64,000 nucleotides of DNA, from NCBI RefSeq assembly GCF_002109385.1, contig NZ_CP020814.1, forward strand, positions 3,061,501-3,125,500, read 5' to 3'. Shown piece after piece: positions 1 through 8,870 of this stretch. This DNA comes from Halalkalibacter krulwichiae (GTDB taxonomy: Bacteria; Bacillota; Bacilli; Bacillales; Bacillaceae_D). Every line of letters starts with the position of its first letter. Position 1 is the first letter of the stretch. The position numbers were made by a program, and so were the translations under genes. Under the pieces are notes generated by a model. That model ran no database searches, had not been told where the DNA came from, and was given only the letters and a program-made list of their open reading frames with translations.

Positions 1-602
1 TTACGTACACCACTTATTGGAATTTCAATATCTCCTGCACTAGTTATTGGAGCTACGTCTTTTTTAGGCTCACTCTGAACGATTGGCTTTGTTACTTCTT
101 CAGGTTGATGATCTATTCTAATAGGCTTACTTGAAGGTGTTTCACCACTATCTATTAAGAGTTGTAAGTCTTTGCGTGTAATTCTGCCACCTTTACCAGT
201 ACCAGTAACCTGCTCTAAATCAATTCCATGTTCTTGTGACATCCGTAGTACAGCAGGTGAGTAGCGGCGCTTTTCAGAATGATCATTTTCTGTTTTGTTT
301 TCAACCTGTTCCTCGTTTCCTTTTTTCGTGGAAACACGTTCTTTTGATTGGTCATTTAGTTCTCCTTCGACCTCAATCGTACAAATCACGACCCCTACCT
401 CAACGGTTTCATCTTCTTGAACTAGAAGTTCTTTAATTGTGCCTGAAAAAGAGGACGGCACCTCGGCATTAACCTTATCAGTCATCACTTCTGCAATTGG
501 CTCATACTTCTTCACAACCTGACCTGGTTCCACAAGCCACTTTGTAATCGTCCCTTCTGTCACACTCTCCCCTAATTGGGGCATAGTCATTTCAGTAGCC
601 AC
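1..602 (-). CDS. bkdB: Branched-chain 2-keto acid dehydrogenase E2 (lipoamide acyltransferase), N-terminal part
   Basis: E2 core subunit that moves the branched acyl group from E1 to CoA. Only about the first 200 residues are in the window; the catalytic domain lies beyond base 1. A biotinyl/lipoyl domain comes first, with the lipoyl-lysine in MTDKVNAE (K43). A charged linker follows, then a peripheral subunit-binding domain (about residues 113-148, RRYSPAVLR...GKGGRITRKD). The start is GTG at 602, behind a purine-rich site (AGGGAGG, 7 nt away). It is the last gene of the bcd-lpdV-bkdAA-bkdAB-bkdB operon, 19 bp after bkdAB. The family assignment is firm. Its substrate is inferred from the linked bkdAA/AB and bcd genes. 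Confidence 0.93.
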   Translation of the reverse strand, partial: MATEMTMPQLGESVTEGTITKWLVEPGQVVKKYEPIAEVMTDKVNAEVPSSFSGTIKELLVQEDETVEVGVVICTIEVEGELNDQSKERVSTKKGNEEQVENKTENDHSEKRRYSPAVLRMSQEHGIDLEQVTGTGKGGRITRKDLQLLIDSGETPSSKPIRIDHQPEEVTKPIVQSEPKKDVAPITSAGDIEIPISGVR

Positions 603-621
603 AGCATACCCTCCCTTCCAT

Positions 622-1605
622 TTAAAATTCTGCTAGTTCACGCATTTCTTTTTCAACTTTGTCCGGATTTATCATGAAATATTTTTCCATTGTTGGCGCA
701 TAAGGCATTGCTGGGACATCAGGGCCTGCCAAACGTTTAATTGGCGCATCAAGATCAAATAAACAATGCTCAGCAATGATTGCCGCAACCTCGCCCATAA
801 TACTTCCTTCTTTATTATCTTCGGTAACGAGCAGCACCTTACCTGTCTTTCTAGCCGCTTCAATTATCGCATCTTTATCTAAAGGATAAATCGTACGTAA
901 ATCTAGAATATGTGTATAAATACCTTCTTTTTCAAGACGTTCAGCTGCCTGTAACGCAAAATGAACCGAAAGGCCATAAGTAATAACCGTAATATCATCG
1001 CCTTCTCGCTTCACATCCGCTTTGCCGATCGGAAGTGTGTAATCATCCTCTGGCACTTCACCCTTAATCAATCGATAAGCGCGCTTATGTTCAAAAAATA
1101 GAACAGGATCATCATCACGAATCGCTGCCTTAAGTAACCCTTTAACATCATAAGGGGTTGATGGCATTACGATCTTTAACCCTGGAACACTAGCAAAAAT
1201 AGCTTCAACTGATTGCGAATGATATAACGCACCATGAACCCCTCCACCATAAGGTGCTCTAATCGTTATAGGACAGTTCCAGTCATTATTAGATCGATAG
1301 CGAATTTTTGCTGCCTCTGAAATAATTTGATTGACTGCCGGCATAATAAAATCTGCAAACTGCATCTCAGCAACAGGGCGCATCCCATACATTGCCGCCC
1401 CTATTCCAACGCCGGCGATCGCCGACTCAGCTAAAGGTGTATCCATCACACGGTCTTCACCAAATTGCTCATACAATCCATTCGTAGCTCGAAAAACACC
1501 ACCTCGTGCTCCCACATCTTCTCCAAGTACGAACACTTTTGAGTCTCTTTCCATTTCTTCTCTTAACGCTTGTGTAACTGCTTCTATATAAGAAATGATC
1601 GCCAT
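622..1605 (-). CDS. bkdAB: Branched-chain 2-keto acid dehydrogenase E1 beta subunit
   Basis: Beta chain (327 aa) of the thiamine-diphosphate decarboxylase that acts on the keto acids of Val, Leu and Ile. The protein has the full transketolase-like layout: a pyrimidine-binding domain (LGEDVGARGGVF near residue 28; later the AEMQFADF segment) and a C-terminal transketolase domain with GKVLLVTEDNKEGS. The length is normal for E1 beta. It lies 18 bp downstream of bkdAA and just ahead of bkdB, so E1 and E2 are co-transcribed. The products feed branched-chain fatty acid synthesis, which dominates the membrane lipids of Bacillus. Confidence 0.95.
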   Translation of the reverse strand: MAIISYIEAVTQALREEMERDSKVFVLGEDVGARGGVFRATNGLYEQFGEDRVMDTPLAESAIAGVGIGAAMYGMRPVAEMQFADFIMPAVNQIISEAAKIRYRSNNDWNCPITIRAPYGGGVHGALYHSQSVEAIFASVPGLKIVMPSTPYDVKGLLKAAIRDDDPVLFFEHKRAYRLIKGEVPEDDYTLPIGKADVKREGDDITVITYGLSVHFALQAAERLEKEGIYTHILDLRTIYPLDKDAIIEAARKTGKVLLVTEDNKEGSIMGEVAAIIAEHCLFDLDAPIKRLAGPDVPAMPYAPTMEKYFMINPDKVEKEMRELAEF

Positions 1606-1623
1606 TATTGATTTTCCCCCTTC

Positions 1624-2619
1624 CTATTCTTCTGTATAAACATGCTTCAGTGCATATTCAGGATCAGCATAAGGTGCTTGTTCTGCATATTCGGTTGCCG
1701 CATCAACAATTTGTGCTAATTCTACCTCAATATCAGTTTGAACTTGATCTGTTAATAGGCCTACTTCTCTTAAATAATCAGCGAAAGTATAAATAGCATC
1801 TAGTTTTTTAGCCTCTTCAACTTCTTCTCGAGGGCGATAAGCACGGTCATCATCATCACTTGAATGTGGAGTTAAGCGATAGGATACCGTTTCAATTAAA
1901 GACGGCCCCTCCCCTTTTCTTGCACGATCTGCTGCCTCTTTGACAGCTTTGTAGACAGCAAGAGGATCATTTCCATCAACTGTTACACCTGGCATCCCAT
2001 ATCCAATGGCACGGTCAGATACTTTTTCGCAGGCAAGTTGTTTTTCAATCGGAACAGAGATTGCATATTTGTTGTTCTCACACATAAAGATAACAGGCAA
2101 CTTGTGCACCCCAGCAAAATTAGCTCCTTCATGAAAATCGCCTTGATTGGATGAACCTTCCCCAAATGTTGTAAAGGTAACAAAATCCTTCCCTTCCATC
2201 TTTCCACCTAAAGCAATTCCTACTGCATGAGGAACTTGCGTCGTTACAGGAGAAGACCCTGTTACAATTCGGTTTTTTTTCTGCCCAAAGTGCCCAGGCA
2301 TTTGTCTTCCTCCAGAGTTTGGATCTTCTGCTTTAGCAAAACCAGATAACATAATGTCTTGCGCAGTCATACCAAACGTTAATACGACTCCTAAGTCACG
2401 ATAATACGGCAGAATGTAATCCTTATTTCGATCAAGAGCAAACGCTGCACCTACTTGAGCTGCCTCCTGTCCTTGACACGAAATGACAAACGGGATTTTC
2501 CCGGCTCTGTTTAATAACCACATTCGTTCATCAATTTTCCGAGCCATCAGCATGGTTTTATACATCTCAAGGGCAGTATCATCAGAGATACCAAGTGAAT
2601 GATGTCGATTTTCAGTCAT
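1624..2619 (-). CDS. bkdAA: Branched-chain 2-keto acid dehydrogenase E1 alpha subunit
   Basis: Alpha chain (331 aa from the chosen start) of the E1 decarboxylase. The TPP-binding motif reads FGEGSSNQGDFHEG and ends with the ENN that closes the motif; GEG replaces the textbook GDG, as is usual in Bacillus E1 alpha. I chose ATG 2619 (MTENRHHS) because GAGGAGG sits 7 nt upstream. A longer frame to 2691 would overlap the end of lpdV and has no ribosome site. It pairs with bkdAB 18 bp downstream to form the E1 heterotetramer. Confidence 0.95.
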   Translation of the reverse strand: MTENRHHSLGISDDTALEMYKTMLMARKIDERMWLLNRAGKIPFVISCQGQEAAQVGAAFALDRNKDYILPYYRDLGVVLTFGMTAQDIMLSGFAKAEDPNSGGRQMPGHFGQKKNRIVTGSSPVTTQVPHAVGIALGGKMEGKDFVTFTTFGEGSSNQGDFHEGANFAGVHKLPVIFMCENNKYAISVPIEKQLACEKVSDRAIGYGMPGVTVDGNDPLAVYKAVKEAADRARKGEGPSLIETVSYRLTPHSSDDDDRAYRPREEVEEAKKLDAIYTFADYLREVGLLTDQVQTDIEVELAQIVDAATEYAEQAPYADPEYALKHVYTEE

Positions 2620-2644
2620 TTTCTTTCCTCCTCTATTTAGTCCA

Positions 2645-4066
2645 CTATGAATGAATCGCGAATCCATCAACTGCAAGCGCCGCTTCCCCAATCACTTCTG
2701 ATAAAGTTGGGTGCGGGTGAATTGTTTCTGCAATTTCAAATGAAGCGGCATCTAATACTTTTGCTAGTGCGGCTTCAGAGATTAAATCTGTAACATGAGG
2801 ACCAATCATATGCACACCGAGAAGATCATCATTCTTTGCATTAACAATTACCTTTACAAACCCTTCCGTCTCACCATAGACGAGCGCTTTTCCTATTGCC
2901 TTAAAAGGGAAAGTACCAATCTTTAATTGATACCCTTGCTCCTTTGCTTCTTTCTCCGTCAATCCGACACTCGCCATTTCTGGACTGCTATAAATACATT
3001 TCGGTACAGTCTCATAGTTAATTACTTCAGGCTTTTTCCCTGCTAGATGATCAACCGCTACAATCCCTTCATGCGAAGCTACATGAGCAAGTTGCAATCC
3101 ACCAATTACATCACCAATTGCATACATATGTGTTTCTTTTGTTTGGCCAAATTCATTAACTTTAATTGCGCCATTTTCTACTTCAATATCGGTATTTTCT
3201 AAACCGATATTCTTCACATTCGGTTCTCTTCCGACCGAGAGTAATAGTTTTTCTGACTCAAACACCTGTAATTGACCATTTACTTCTGCAGAAATCTTAA
3301 TACCTTTGTTCTTTTTTAGCGTATCAGCCAGTATTTTTGCATTTGTCACAAAGGTAATGCCTTTCTTCTTAAGTTGCTTAACAGCTTCTTTTGCAATTTC
3401 AAAATCTTCTGTCGGTAGAATCTGGTCACCGTATTCAATAACAGTTACTTCAACTCCAAAGTCAGCTAACATAGATGCCCATTCAATTCCTATCACTCCA
3501 CCGCCAACAATTAATATCGAAGAAGGCAAAGCTTCTAATTCTAACGCATGATCTGAAGTTAAGACATACTGGCCATCAGCTTCTAAACCTGGCAACGCCC
3601 TTGGAGAAGAGCCAGTTGCTATAAGGACATATTGAGGGATCAGCATCGTATTTTCTTGTCCATCCGTTCTTTCAATGGAAATCGTTCCAGGTGTCGGTGA
3701 AAAAATCGAAGGCCCAAGAATTCTGCCAGTTCCTTCAAAGACATCGATCTTTCCTTTTTTCATTAGATGTTGAACCCCTCGATGTAACTGTTCAACGATT
3801 GATCGCTTTCTCTCTTGGACTTTACTAAAGTTCAGTTGAACATTACTCGTAATAACTCCAAAATCCTCAGAGCGTTTCGCTGCCGAAAAAACTTCCGCAC
3901 TACGGAGCAACGCTTTACTTGGAATACAGCCTTTATGTAAGCATGTTCCTCCAAGCTTTTCCTTCTCAACAACAGCTACTCTCATACCATGTTGCGCTGC
4001 CCTAATAGCTGCTACATACCCTCCTGTACCTGCTCCTAGAATAACAAGATCATATTCTTCAGCCAT
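2645..4066 (-). CDS. lpdV: Dihydrolipoyl dehydrogenase (E3) of the branched-chain complex
   Basis: FAD-dependent E3 subunit (473 aa) that reoxidises the dihydrolipoyl group of BkdB with NAD+. Visible features are the N-terminal FAD-binding GAGTGGY motif (residues 11-17), the redox disulfide in GGTCLHKGC (C42/C47), a second Rossmann motif VGGGVIGIE for NAD, GDVIGG near residue 315, and the C-terminal catalytic HPHPTLSE. It stands between bcd and bkdAA in the operon, which marks it as the branched-chain-specific paralogue rather than pdhD. In B. subtilis buk lies directly upstream of this gene; here bcd does. Confidence 0.95.
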   Translation of the reverse strand: MAEEYDLVILGAGTGGYVAAIRAAQHGMRVAVVEKEKLGGTCLHKGCIPSKALLRSAEVFSAAKRSEDFGVITSNVQLNFSKVQERKRSIVEQLHRGVQHLMKKGKIDVFEGTGRILGPSIFSPTPGTISIERTDGQENTMLIPQYVLIATGSSPRALPGLEADGQYVLTSDHALELEALPSSILIVGGGVIGIEWASMLADFGVEVTVIEYGDQILPTEDFEIAKEAVKQLKKKGITFVTNAKILADTLKKNKGIKISAEVNGQLQVFESEKLLLSVGREPNVKNIGLENTDIEVENGAIKVNEFGQTKETHMYAIGDVIGGLQLAHVASHEGIVAVDHLAGKKPEVINYETVPKCIYSSPEMASVGLTEKEAKEQGYQLKIGTFPFKAIGKALVYGETEGFVKVIVNAKNDDLLGVHMIGPHVTDLISEAALAKVLDAASFEIAETIHPHPTLSEVIGEAALAVDGFAIHS

Positions 4067-4102
4067 TTCACCTTCTCCTCCTAACTGCGACTCATCCTTT
4101 TC

Positions 4103-5197
4103 TTATCTACGAGATAAAATATGTTGTCCGTTCTGTAGAAACTGCCTGCGTGATCTTCTCATTCTCTCGATTCGCTCTTCTGCCATACGATCAGCAGCCT
4201 TAAAAGTCGGAATTTGATCACGTTTAGATATTTCAATAACCTTCTCAATATTTTGATATATACCTTCTACCTTCTTTAAGGCTCGTTCACTATTGTATCC
4301 ATTTAACTCATCTGCAACGTTAATCACTCCACCAGCATTGATAACATAATCGGGAGCATAGACAATTCCCATCTCATGAATCAGGCTACCATGGCGCTCT
4401 TCTTTCAATTGATTGTTAGCAGCTCCAGCAATCACCTTCGCTTTAAGTTGTGGGATCGTTTGATCATTAATGATAGCCCCAAGTGCACACGGGGCAAAAA
4501 TATCACATTCCACACCATATATATCATTTACATCAACCGCTTTTGCGTTAAAATCATTCACTGCACGTTGAACAGATTCTTTATGAATATCCGTTACAAT
4601 TAAATTCGCTCCATCTTTATGCAAATGTTTGCATAAATTATAAGCAACATTACCAACACCTTGAACAGCGATGGTTTTACCTGCTAAGTCATCAGTCCCA
4701 AATGCTTCTTTTGCTGCAGCCTTCATTCCAACATAGACACCATAAGCAGTTACAGGTGATGGATTCCCTGATGAGCCGAATGCAGGAGAGATACCTGTTA
4801 CATAATCTGTTTCTTCATAGATAGTATCCATGTCTTGAACCGTTGTTCCCACATCTTCCGCTGTAATATAACGTCCATTCAACCCTTGTATATAGCGTCC
4901 GAAGGCTCTAAACATCTCTTCATTCTTATCTTTACGCGGGTCACCGATAATGACTGTTTTTCCTCCACCTAAATTCAAGCCAGCAGCTGCATTTTTATAT
5001 GTCATTCCTTTTGCTAGACGAAGAGCATCTTCAAATGCATCTGCTTCTGAATCATACATCCACATTCTAGTTCCCCCAAGCGCTGGGCCTAGAGTTGTAT
5101 CATGAATAGCAATAATAGCTTTTAGTCCTGACAATTTATCTTGGCATACGACCACTTGCTCGTAGTCATAGTTCTCCATATATGAAAATAATTCCAT
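4103..5197 (-). CDS. bcd: Leucine (branched-chain amino acid) dehydrogenase
   Basis: Oxidative deaminase (364 aa) that converts Leu, Val and Ile to their 2-keto acids with NAD+, supplying the downstream dehydrogenase. It has the Glu/Leu/Phe/Val dehydrogenase signature: [10 protein letters not shown] (37-46), substrate-binding K68 in MTYKNA and catalytic K80 in LGGGK, then a Rossmann motif GVGNVA near residue 180. It is the first gene of the operon, behind a near-consensus sigma-54 promoter (5259-5274). In B. subtilis ptb precedes bcd; here it does not. The start ATG 5197 has GGAGG about 9 nt upstream. Confidence 0.95.
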   Translation of the reverse strand: MELFSYMENYDYEQVVVCQDKLSGLKAIIAIHDTTLGPALGGTRMWMYDSEADAFEDALRLAKGMTYKNAAAGLNLGGGKTVIIGDPRKDKNEEMFRAFGRYIQGLNGRYITAEDVGTTVQDMDTIYEETDYVTGISPAFGSSGNPSPVTAYGVYVGMKAAAKEAFGTDDLAGKTIAVQGVGNVAYNLCKHLHKDGANLIVTDIHKESVQRAVNDFNAKAVDVNDIYGVECDIFAPCALGAIINDQTIPQLKAKVIAGAANNQLKEERHGSLIHEMGIVYAPDYVINAGGVINVADELNGYNSERALKKVEGIYQNIEKVIEISKRDQIPTFKAADRMAEERIERMRRSRRQFLQNGQHILSRR

Positions 5198-5258
5198 GAT
5201 GTTGCCTCCTTCATTCTGTTCTTCATCTATTAGATTAAGATTACTTACCTTTCATTTC

Positions 5259-5274
5259 TGCAAGTATCGTGCCA
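5259..5274 (-). promoter_or_regulatory. Sigma-54 (-24/-12) promoter of the bcd-bkd operon
   Basis: The minus strand reads TGGCAC-N5-TTGCA (TGGCAC at 5274-5269, TTGCA at 5263-5259), which matches the SigL consensus TGGCAC-N5-TTGCW. It lies about 60 bp upstream of bcd. The adjacent gene encodes a sigma-54 activator (BkdR), so the pair makes a coherent control unit, as known in B. subtilis. Confidence 0.88.
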
Positions 5275-5344
5275 GAAGCGTCATCCCTTCCTAGTCTTCA
5301 CAAAACGCTCACAAACGAATATAGACTGCGCAATATTTTTCATA

Positions 5345-5366
5345 CATTGCAATTTCTTGCATGCAA
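5345..5366. promoter_or_regulatory. Candidate upstream activator site for BkdR
   Basis: Two short palindromes, ATTGCAAT (5346-5353) and TTGCATGCAA (5357-5366), lie about 80-100 bp upstream of the sigma-54 promoter and just beyond the bkdR stop. Their place and symmetry fit an enhancer for the activator. That BkdR binds here is inference. Confidence 0.4.
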
Positions 5367-5368
5367 AA

Positions 5369-7419
5369 TTAAGCAATCCCGTATTTTTCCATTTTATAAT
5401 ATAACGACCGAATCGAAATCCCTAATTCTTTTGCTGCCCTAGTTCGATTACCTTCATAACGGATGAGTGTCTGTGCAATAACACCTTTTTCAAACTGTTG
5501 TACCATCGTCTGCAAATCTCCCTCTGAAATCTCAGTGTTACCTTTAGACTGACTGTTATCTTTTACCCTATTATCAGTAAGCGTTGGTAAGTGAAAGCTC
5601 TCAATTAACTGATTTGATGGTTCCATATAGATCATAGTCCGTGCGAGAACATTTTCTAGTTCTCGAACATTCCCCGGCCAATGGTATTGGTTCAATGTCA
5701 TAATTGCTTCTTCAGAGATCGATTGAATGTAACGACCATAATCTTTATTTAATTTTGCTAAAAGATGTCGAGCAAGTCGCTTTAAATCACTTTTTCTTTC
5801 TCGTAATGGGGGTATGTAAATCGGAAACTTATTTAAGCGATAGTATAGATCTTCACGAAAGCGTTTTTCAGCAATAGCTTTTTCGAGGTTCACATTTGTT
5901 GCTGTTATGATCCTTACATTGATCGTAATCGGTTTTGTTCCACCTACTCTAACAATTTCTTGTTCTTGTAAGACTCTTAAAAGTTTTGCCTGCATCGCAC
6001 TTGATAATTCCCCTAATTCATCAAGAAAAATACTTCCATTATCAGCTTCTTCAAATAACCCTCGTTTCCCTCCTCGTTTCGCCCCAGAAAATGCACCTTC
6101 TTCATAACCAAATAATTCACTTTCCAACAAGCTCTCATTAAGAGCCGCACAATTTACCCTTACAAATGGATATCCTTTTCTTTGACTCTCATTATGTATA
6201 GCATGAGCAAACAATTCTTTTCCTGTTCCGGATTCTCCCCTCAATAAGATCGTCGCTGGTGTTAAGGCAGCCATCTTTGCTTGTTCCTTTGCGATTTTCA
6301 TTTCTTTCGAATCGCCAACAATCTCATTAAACGAATACTTAGCTTCCAATGTTTGAATTCTTTTTTTGGCTTTCTCAAGTTGCGAATGTAAAGAGGTCAA
6401 CTCGGACACATCATGTATGACTCCTACACTACCTCGCTTTTCACCATCAACAATGATAGGAGCTACATTAACGATTACATCTTTCATGTTCGGGCCTACT
6501 TTTAATGGGACTCCCCTAACAGCTTTACCTGTTTCAAGCACCTGTAAATGCATACTTTCGCCTTCAGATATATCGGCTGTAGCAGGGTGTCCAATGACTT
6601 TATCCGGAGGTAATCCCGTAAGCTTCGTATAAGCTGGGTTTATCAATAATCCATTGCCCTCTTCATCCACAACCGATATTGCATCACTCGAGGAATGAAT
6701 GATTGCTTCTAACATTACTTGGATGCTCTTTAAATTAGTAACTTGATCTGACATTTCAACAATTTCTGTTATATCTTTGAACACAGCAAGCGCTCCGATT
6801 ACTCTGCCTTCCTCAAACATTGGTACTCTAGTCGTAATTACCGTTGTTCCATTAGCAAATTGCTGCCTACGATGATGTTCCACTTGCTTAGTTTTAAGAA
6901 GACGCGGTAAGCCACTTGACGGTAATAATTGCTTTATTGGTCTACCAATCGCCTGAGTTGCCTCTATTCCAGATATTCGTTCAGCAGCTTCATTAAAAAT
7001 AAGAACTTGTTCATTTATATCGATTGCAACCATACCATCATATGTAGAATTTAATATCGTTTCTTGAATAGACGTCTGTTCATTTAATTTTTGTATTAAT
7101 TGATCTTTCTCTATCATAAGCGAGTGGAAAAGACGGGATAGTTTAGAAGAAACAATCATTGTTTTCGAGCTTACGTGTTGACGCAGTTCGGCTAAAACAT
7201 CTGAATTCCCTGTCGCTTCAAAAACGAAATCAATTTCTTTATTTAAAAAACCCTTCCACTCTCTCCCTGTTTTCACACTATGATGCTTTGCTATCTTCAA
7301 TCCTGGGGCTGTTGGATCAATATCAAACACAGCCATAACTTGGATGTATTCCATATTCATTAGCAAATGAAAGAGCGCTGTCCCCCTTGGCCAGCTCCAA
7401 TAATTATAGCTCGCTTCAT
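5369..7419 (-). pseudogene. bkdR: Sigma-54-dependent activator BkdR, one-base frameshift near the N-terminus
   Basis: Activator of the bkd operon. The frame 5369-7366 encodes a Rossmann-like N-terminal part, two PAS-like sensor segments, an AAA+ domain with Walker A GESGTGKE, a GAFSGA loop (a variant of GAFTGA that contacts sigma-54), and a C-terminal Fis-type HTH ([18 protein letters not shown]). The expected start is ATG 7419 ([13 protein letters not shown]). That frame stops after about 18 codons, and the rest ([12 protein letters not shown]) continues in another frame. Adding one G to the run at 7382-7386 joins both into 683 aa, the usual length for BkdR. A sequence miscount is more likely than a dead gene, since the operon and its promoter are intact. 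Confidence 0.85.
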
Positions 7420-7432
7420 CTACATCCCCCTT

Positions 7433-7449
7433 TTAAGACTTGGTCTTAA
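7433..7449. promoter_or_regulatory. 17-bp palindromic operator at the bkdR start site (FapR-like)
   Basis: TTAAGACTTGGTCTTAA is a perfect 7-bp inverted repeat with a 3-nt centre. It overlaps the expected transcription start of bkdR. Length, TTA...TAA ends and the AC.TGGT centre resemble the FapR box (remembered form TTAGTACCTGGTACTAA), with four differences. A FapR link would tie branched-chain precursor supply to malonyl-CoA. The palindrome is seen; the regulator is a guess. Confidence 0.45.
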
Positions 7450-7455
7450 CTTCTA

Positions 7456-7484
7456 GTATTAAATCTACTCTAACTATTACGCAA
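7456..7484 (-). promoter_or_regulatory. Sigma-A-type promoter of bkdR
   Basis: The minus strand reads TTGCGT (7484-7479), a 17-nt spacer, then TAATAC (7461-7456). The palindrome 7433-7449 falls at the start of the transcript. Confidence 0.55.
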
Positions 7485-7603
7485 ATAAAACAAAAATGCA
7501 ACTAGAAACATGACATAAGGAAGATTTTTCGATAAGATATAAGTATTCATTAGAAGGGCAACTTTAGATCCTTTTAAACTTTTACGAAAGAGGCTTAAAA
7601 TTT

Positions 7604-7843
7604 ATGGGACGTTTCTTAGCATTAATGATTTTACTAATACCTGGGGTCATCGCTGGATACGGAATAAAATTAATGAGGGATACCATTTTCCAGCTCCTGA
7701 ACAGTCCATTCCCAAATTTAACACTGCAATTTTTTAGTGGTTTAATTCTATTTATCGTTTGTTTAAGCTTTATTGGTGGGTTTATTTTCCATCGTGATCG
7801 TAAAAATGGAAAAATAGCTCCCCGGTTTCAAAGAAAATCTTAA
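7604..7843 (+). CDS. yqzF: DUF2627 family small membrane protein (YqzF-like)
   Basis: Conserved 79-aa protein of unknown function. Two hydrophobic segments are visible (about 5-22 and 41-62), then a basic tail with FIFHRDRKNGK. The sequence (GYGIKLMRDTIF, FIGGFIFHRDRK) and the place next to bkdR match B. subtilis YqzF (DUF2627). It is divergent from bkdR. GAAAGAGG lies about 10 nt before the ATG. Confidence 0.85.
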   Translation: MGRFLALMILLIPGVIAGYGIKLMRDTIFQLLNSPFPNLTLQFFSGLILFIVCLSFIGGFIFHRDRKNGKIAPRFQRKS

Positions 7844-7856
7844 CTCTAAACTACAC

Positions 7857-7984
7857 GAGGCTGAGACATAACAGTTCTATTGAAAATACGACATGACGAC
7901 AACCTTAACAGAAGATGCTACGTATCGTCCGTCATTCCATTCGGATTTTTCGTTAATAAAGCGCTTTGTCTTAGCTTCTTTTTT
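7857..7984. repeat. Dispersed stem-loop element, copy 1
   Basis: A stretch of about 128 nt begins GAGGCTGAGACATAAC and ends GTCTTAGCTTCTTTT, so its ends can pair. Copy 2 lies at 44085-44218 and shares both ends plus the internal TGAAAATACGA and CATGAC segments. Both copies follow short plus-strand genes and end in a T-run, so they may serve as long terminators. Confidence 0.6.
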
Positions 7985-8009
7985 AATTTAATTAATCATT
8001 CCAACTAAA

Positions 8010-8045
8010 AAAAACGCTCGATAAATTTATTCATCTGAGCGTTTA
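8010..8045. terminator. Terminator after the glycosyltransferase gene pair
   Basis: Inverted repeat AAACGCTC...GAGCGTTT flanked by A and T runs, downstream of the minus-strand gene ending at 8076. Confidence 0.6.
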
Positions 8046-8075
8046 CATTGGTAAATTCATACTTTTTATTACTTC

Positions 8076-8870
8076 TTATTTCTTGATTACACCTAGCCGA
8101 TCAACCGCTTTAAGGAAAGATGAGTTTTCTATTAAAGCTGAAAAGGAATATTTCTCCGCAGCCAAAATTAACACCAACACAAATAATAATAATCCATACT
8201 GAACCGTAATCGTCAACTGATTAATGATTACAATAGCTAAAATGGCCCCTACTAATGTAGCACCGTTATCCCCTAACATCGCCTTTCGATAACCTTCTAA
8301 CACATACCAGATATAAAACAGTGTAAGCACCATTACGACGAAAAGAAAGGAAGGGAGCGGACTAAGAGCTAAGATGAAAATTGTACAACACAGTGTCAAT
8401 TTCCAAACACGAAGTGGCCTTGTGTCAAATAAATTCATGACGTGTGGTATACCAGTTAACAATAGAAAGGCAATCATATAAGTAATTAAAGACCTTGTTT
8501 CACTAGAGAAAAGGTACAAAATAGTAGCCACTACGGTCCCAATAGCTTTAACTAAGCCTGTTGTCACTTTTTTATTTTTCAAAAAGTATATCACATGTCC
8601 TTTAAGACCCTTAGGATAAGGCTTTCCAAAGACATCATCTATTAGACCTAACAACCAAATGGCGAGTACAAATATAAACGAAGCAATCGATAATGACTTT
8701 TCTAAATGTGGAGTATGTGCATAAAGAAAAGAGTAGCTAAAAATAATCACAACCCCTAAACTATAAGGGACTCTCTTTCCTTCAAAATTCATTACGGAGA
8801 GCTCCATTGTACGGAATGCAATCATACTTAAATAGGCAATTATTGGGATTGTTATAAAATATGCAATCAT
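8076..8870 (-). CDS. MraY/WecA-like (GT4) membrane glycosyl-phosphate transferase
   Basis: Integral membrane protein of 264 aa with about eight to nine hydrophobic segments. Family signatures are GLIDDVFG (the DDxxG of the polyprenyl-phosphate N-acetylglucosaminyl-1-phosphate transferase superfamily), MNLFDTRPLR (in place of the usual NxxNxxDGxDG) and MLGDNGATLVG. It is shorter than MraY or TagO (about 320 aa). The start overlaps the end of the GT2 gene upstream by 4 bp, so the two are translationally coupled. Its substrate cannot be read from sequence; a role in a lipid-linked envelope glycan is the likeliest reading. Confidence 0.7.
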   Translation of the reverse strand: MIAYFITIPIIAYLSMIAFRTMELSVMNFEGKRVPYSLGVVIIFSYSFLYAHTPHLEKSLSIASFIFVLAIWLLGLIDDVFGKPYPKGLKGHVIYFLKNKKVTTGLVKAIGTVVATILYLFSSETRSLITYMIAFLLLTGIPHVMNLFDTRPLRVWKLTLCCTIFILALSPLPSFLFVVMVLTLFYIWYVLEGYRKAMLGDNGATLVGAILAIVIINQLTITVQYGLLLFVLVLILAAEKYSFSALIENSSFLKAVDRLGVIKK

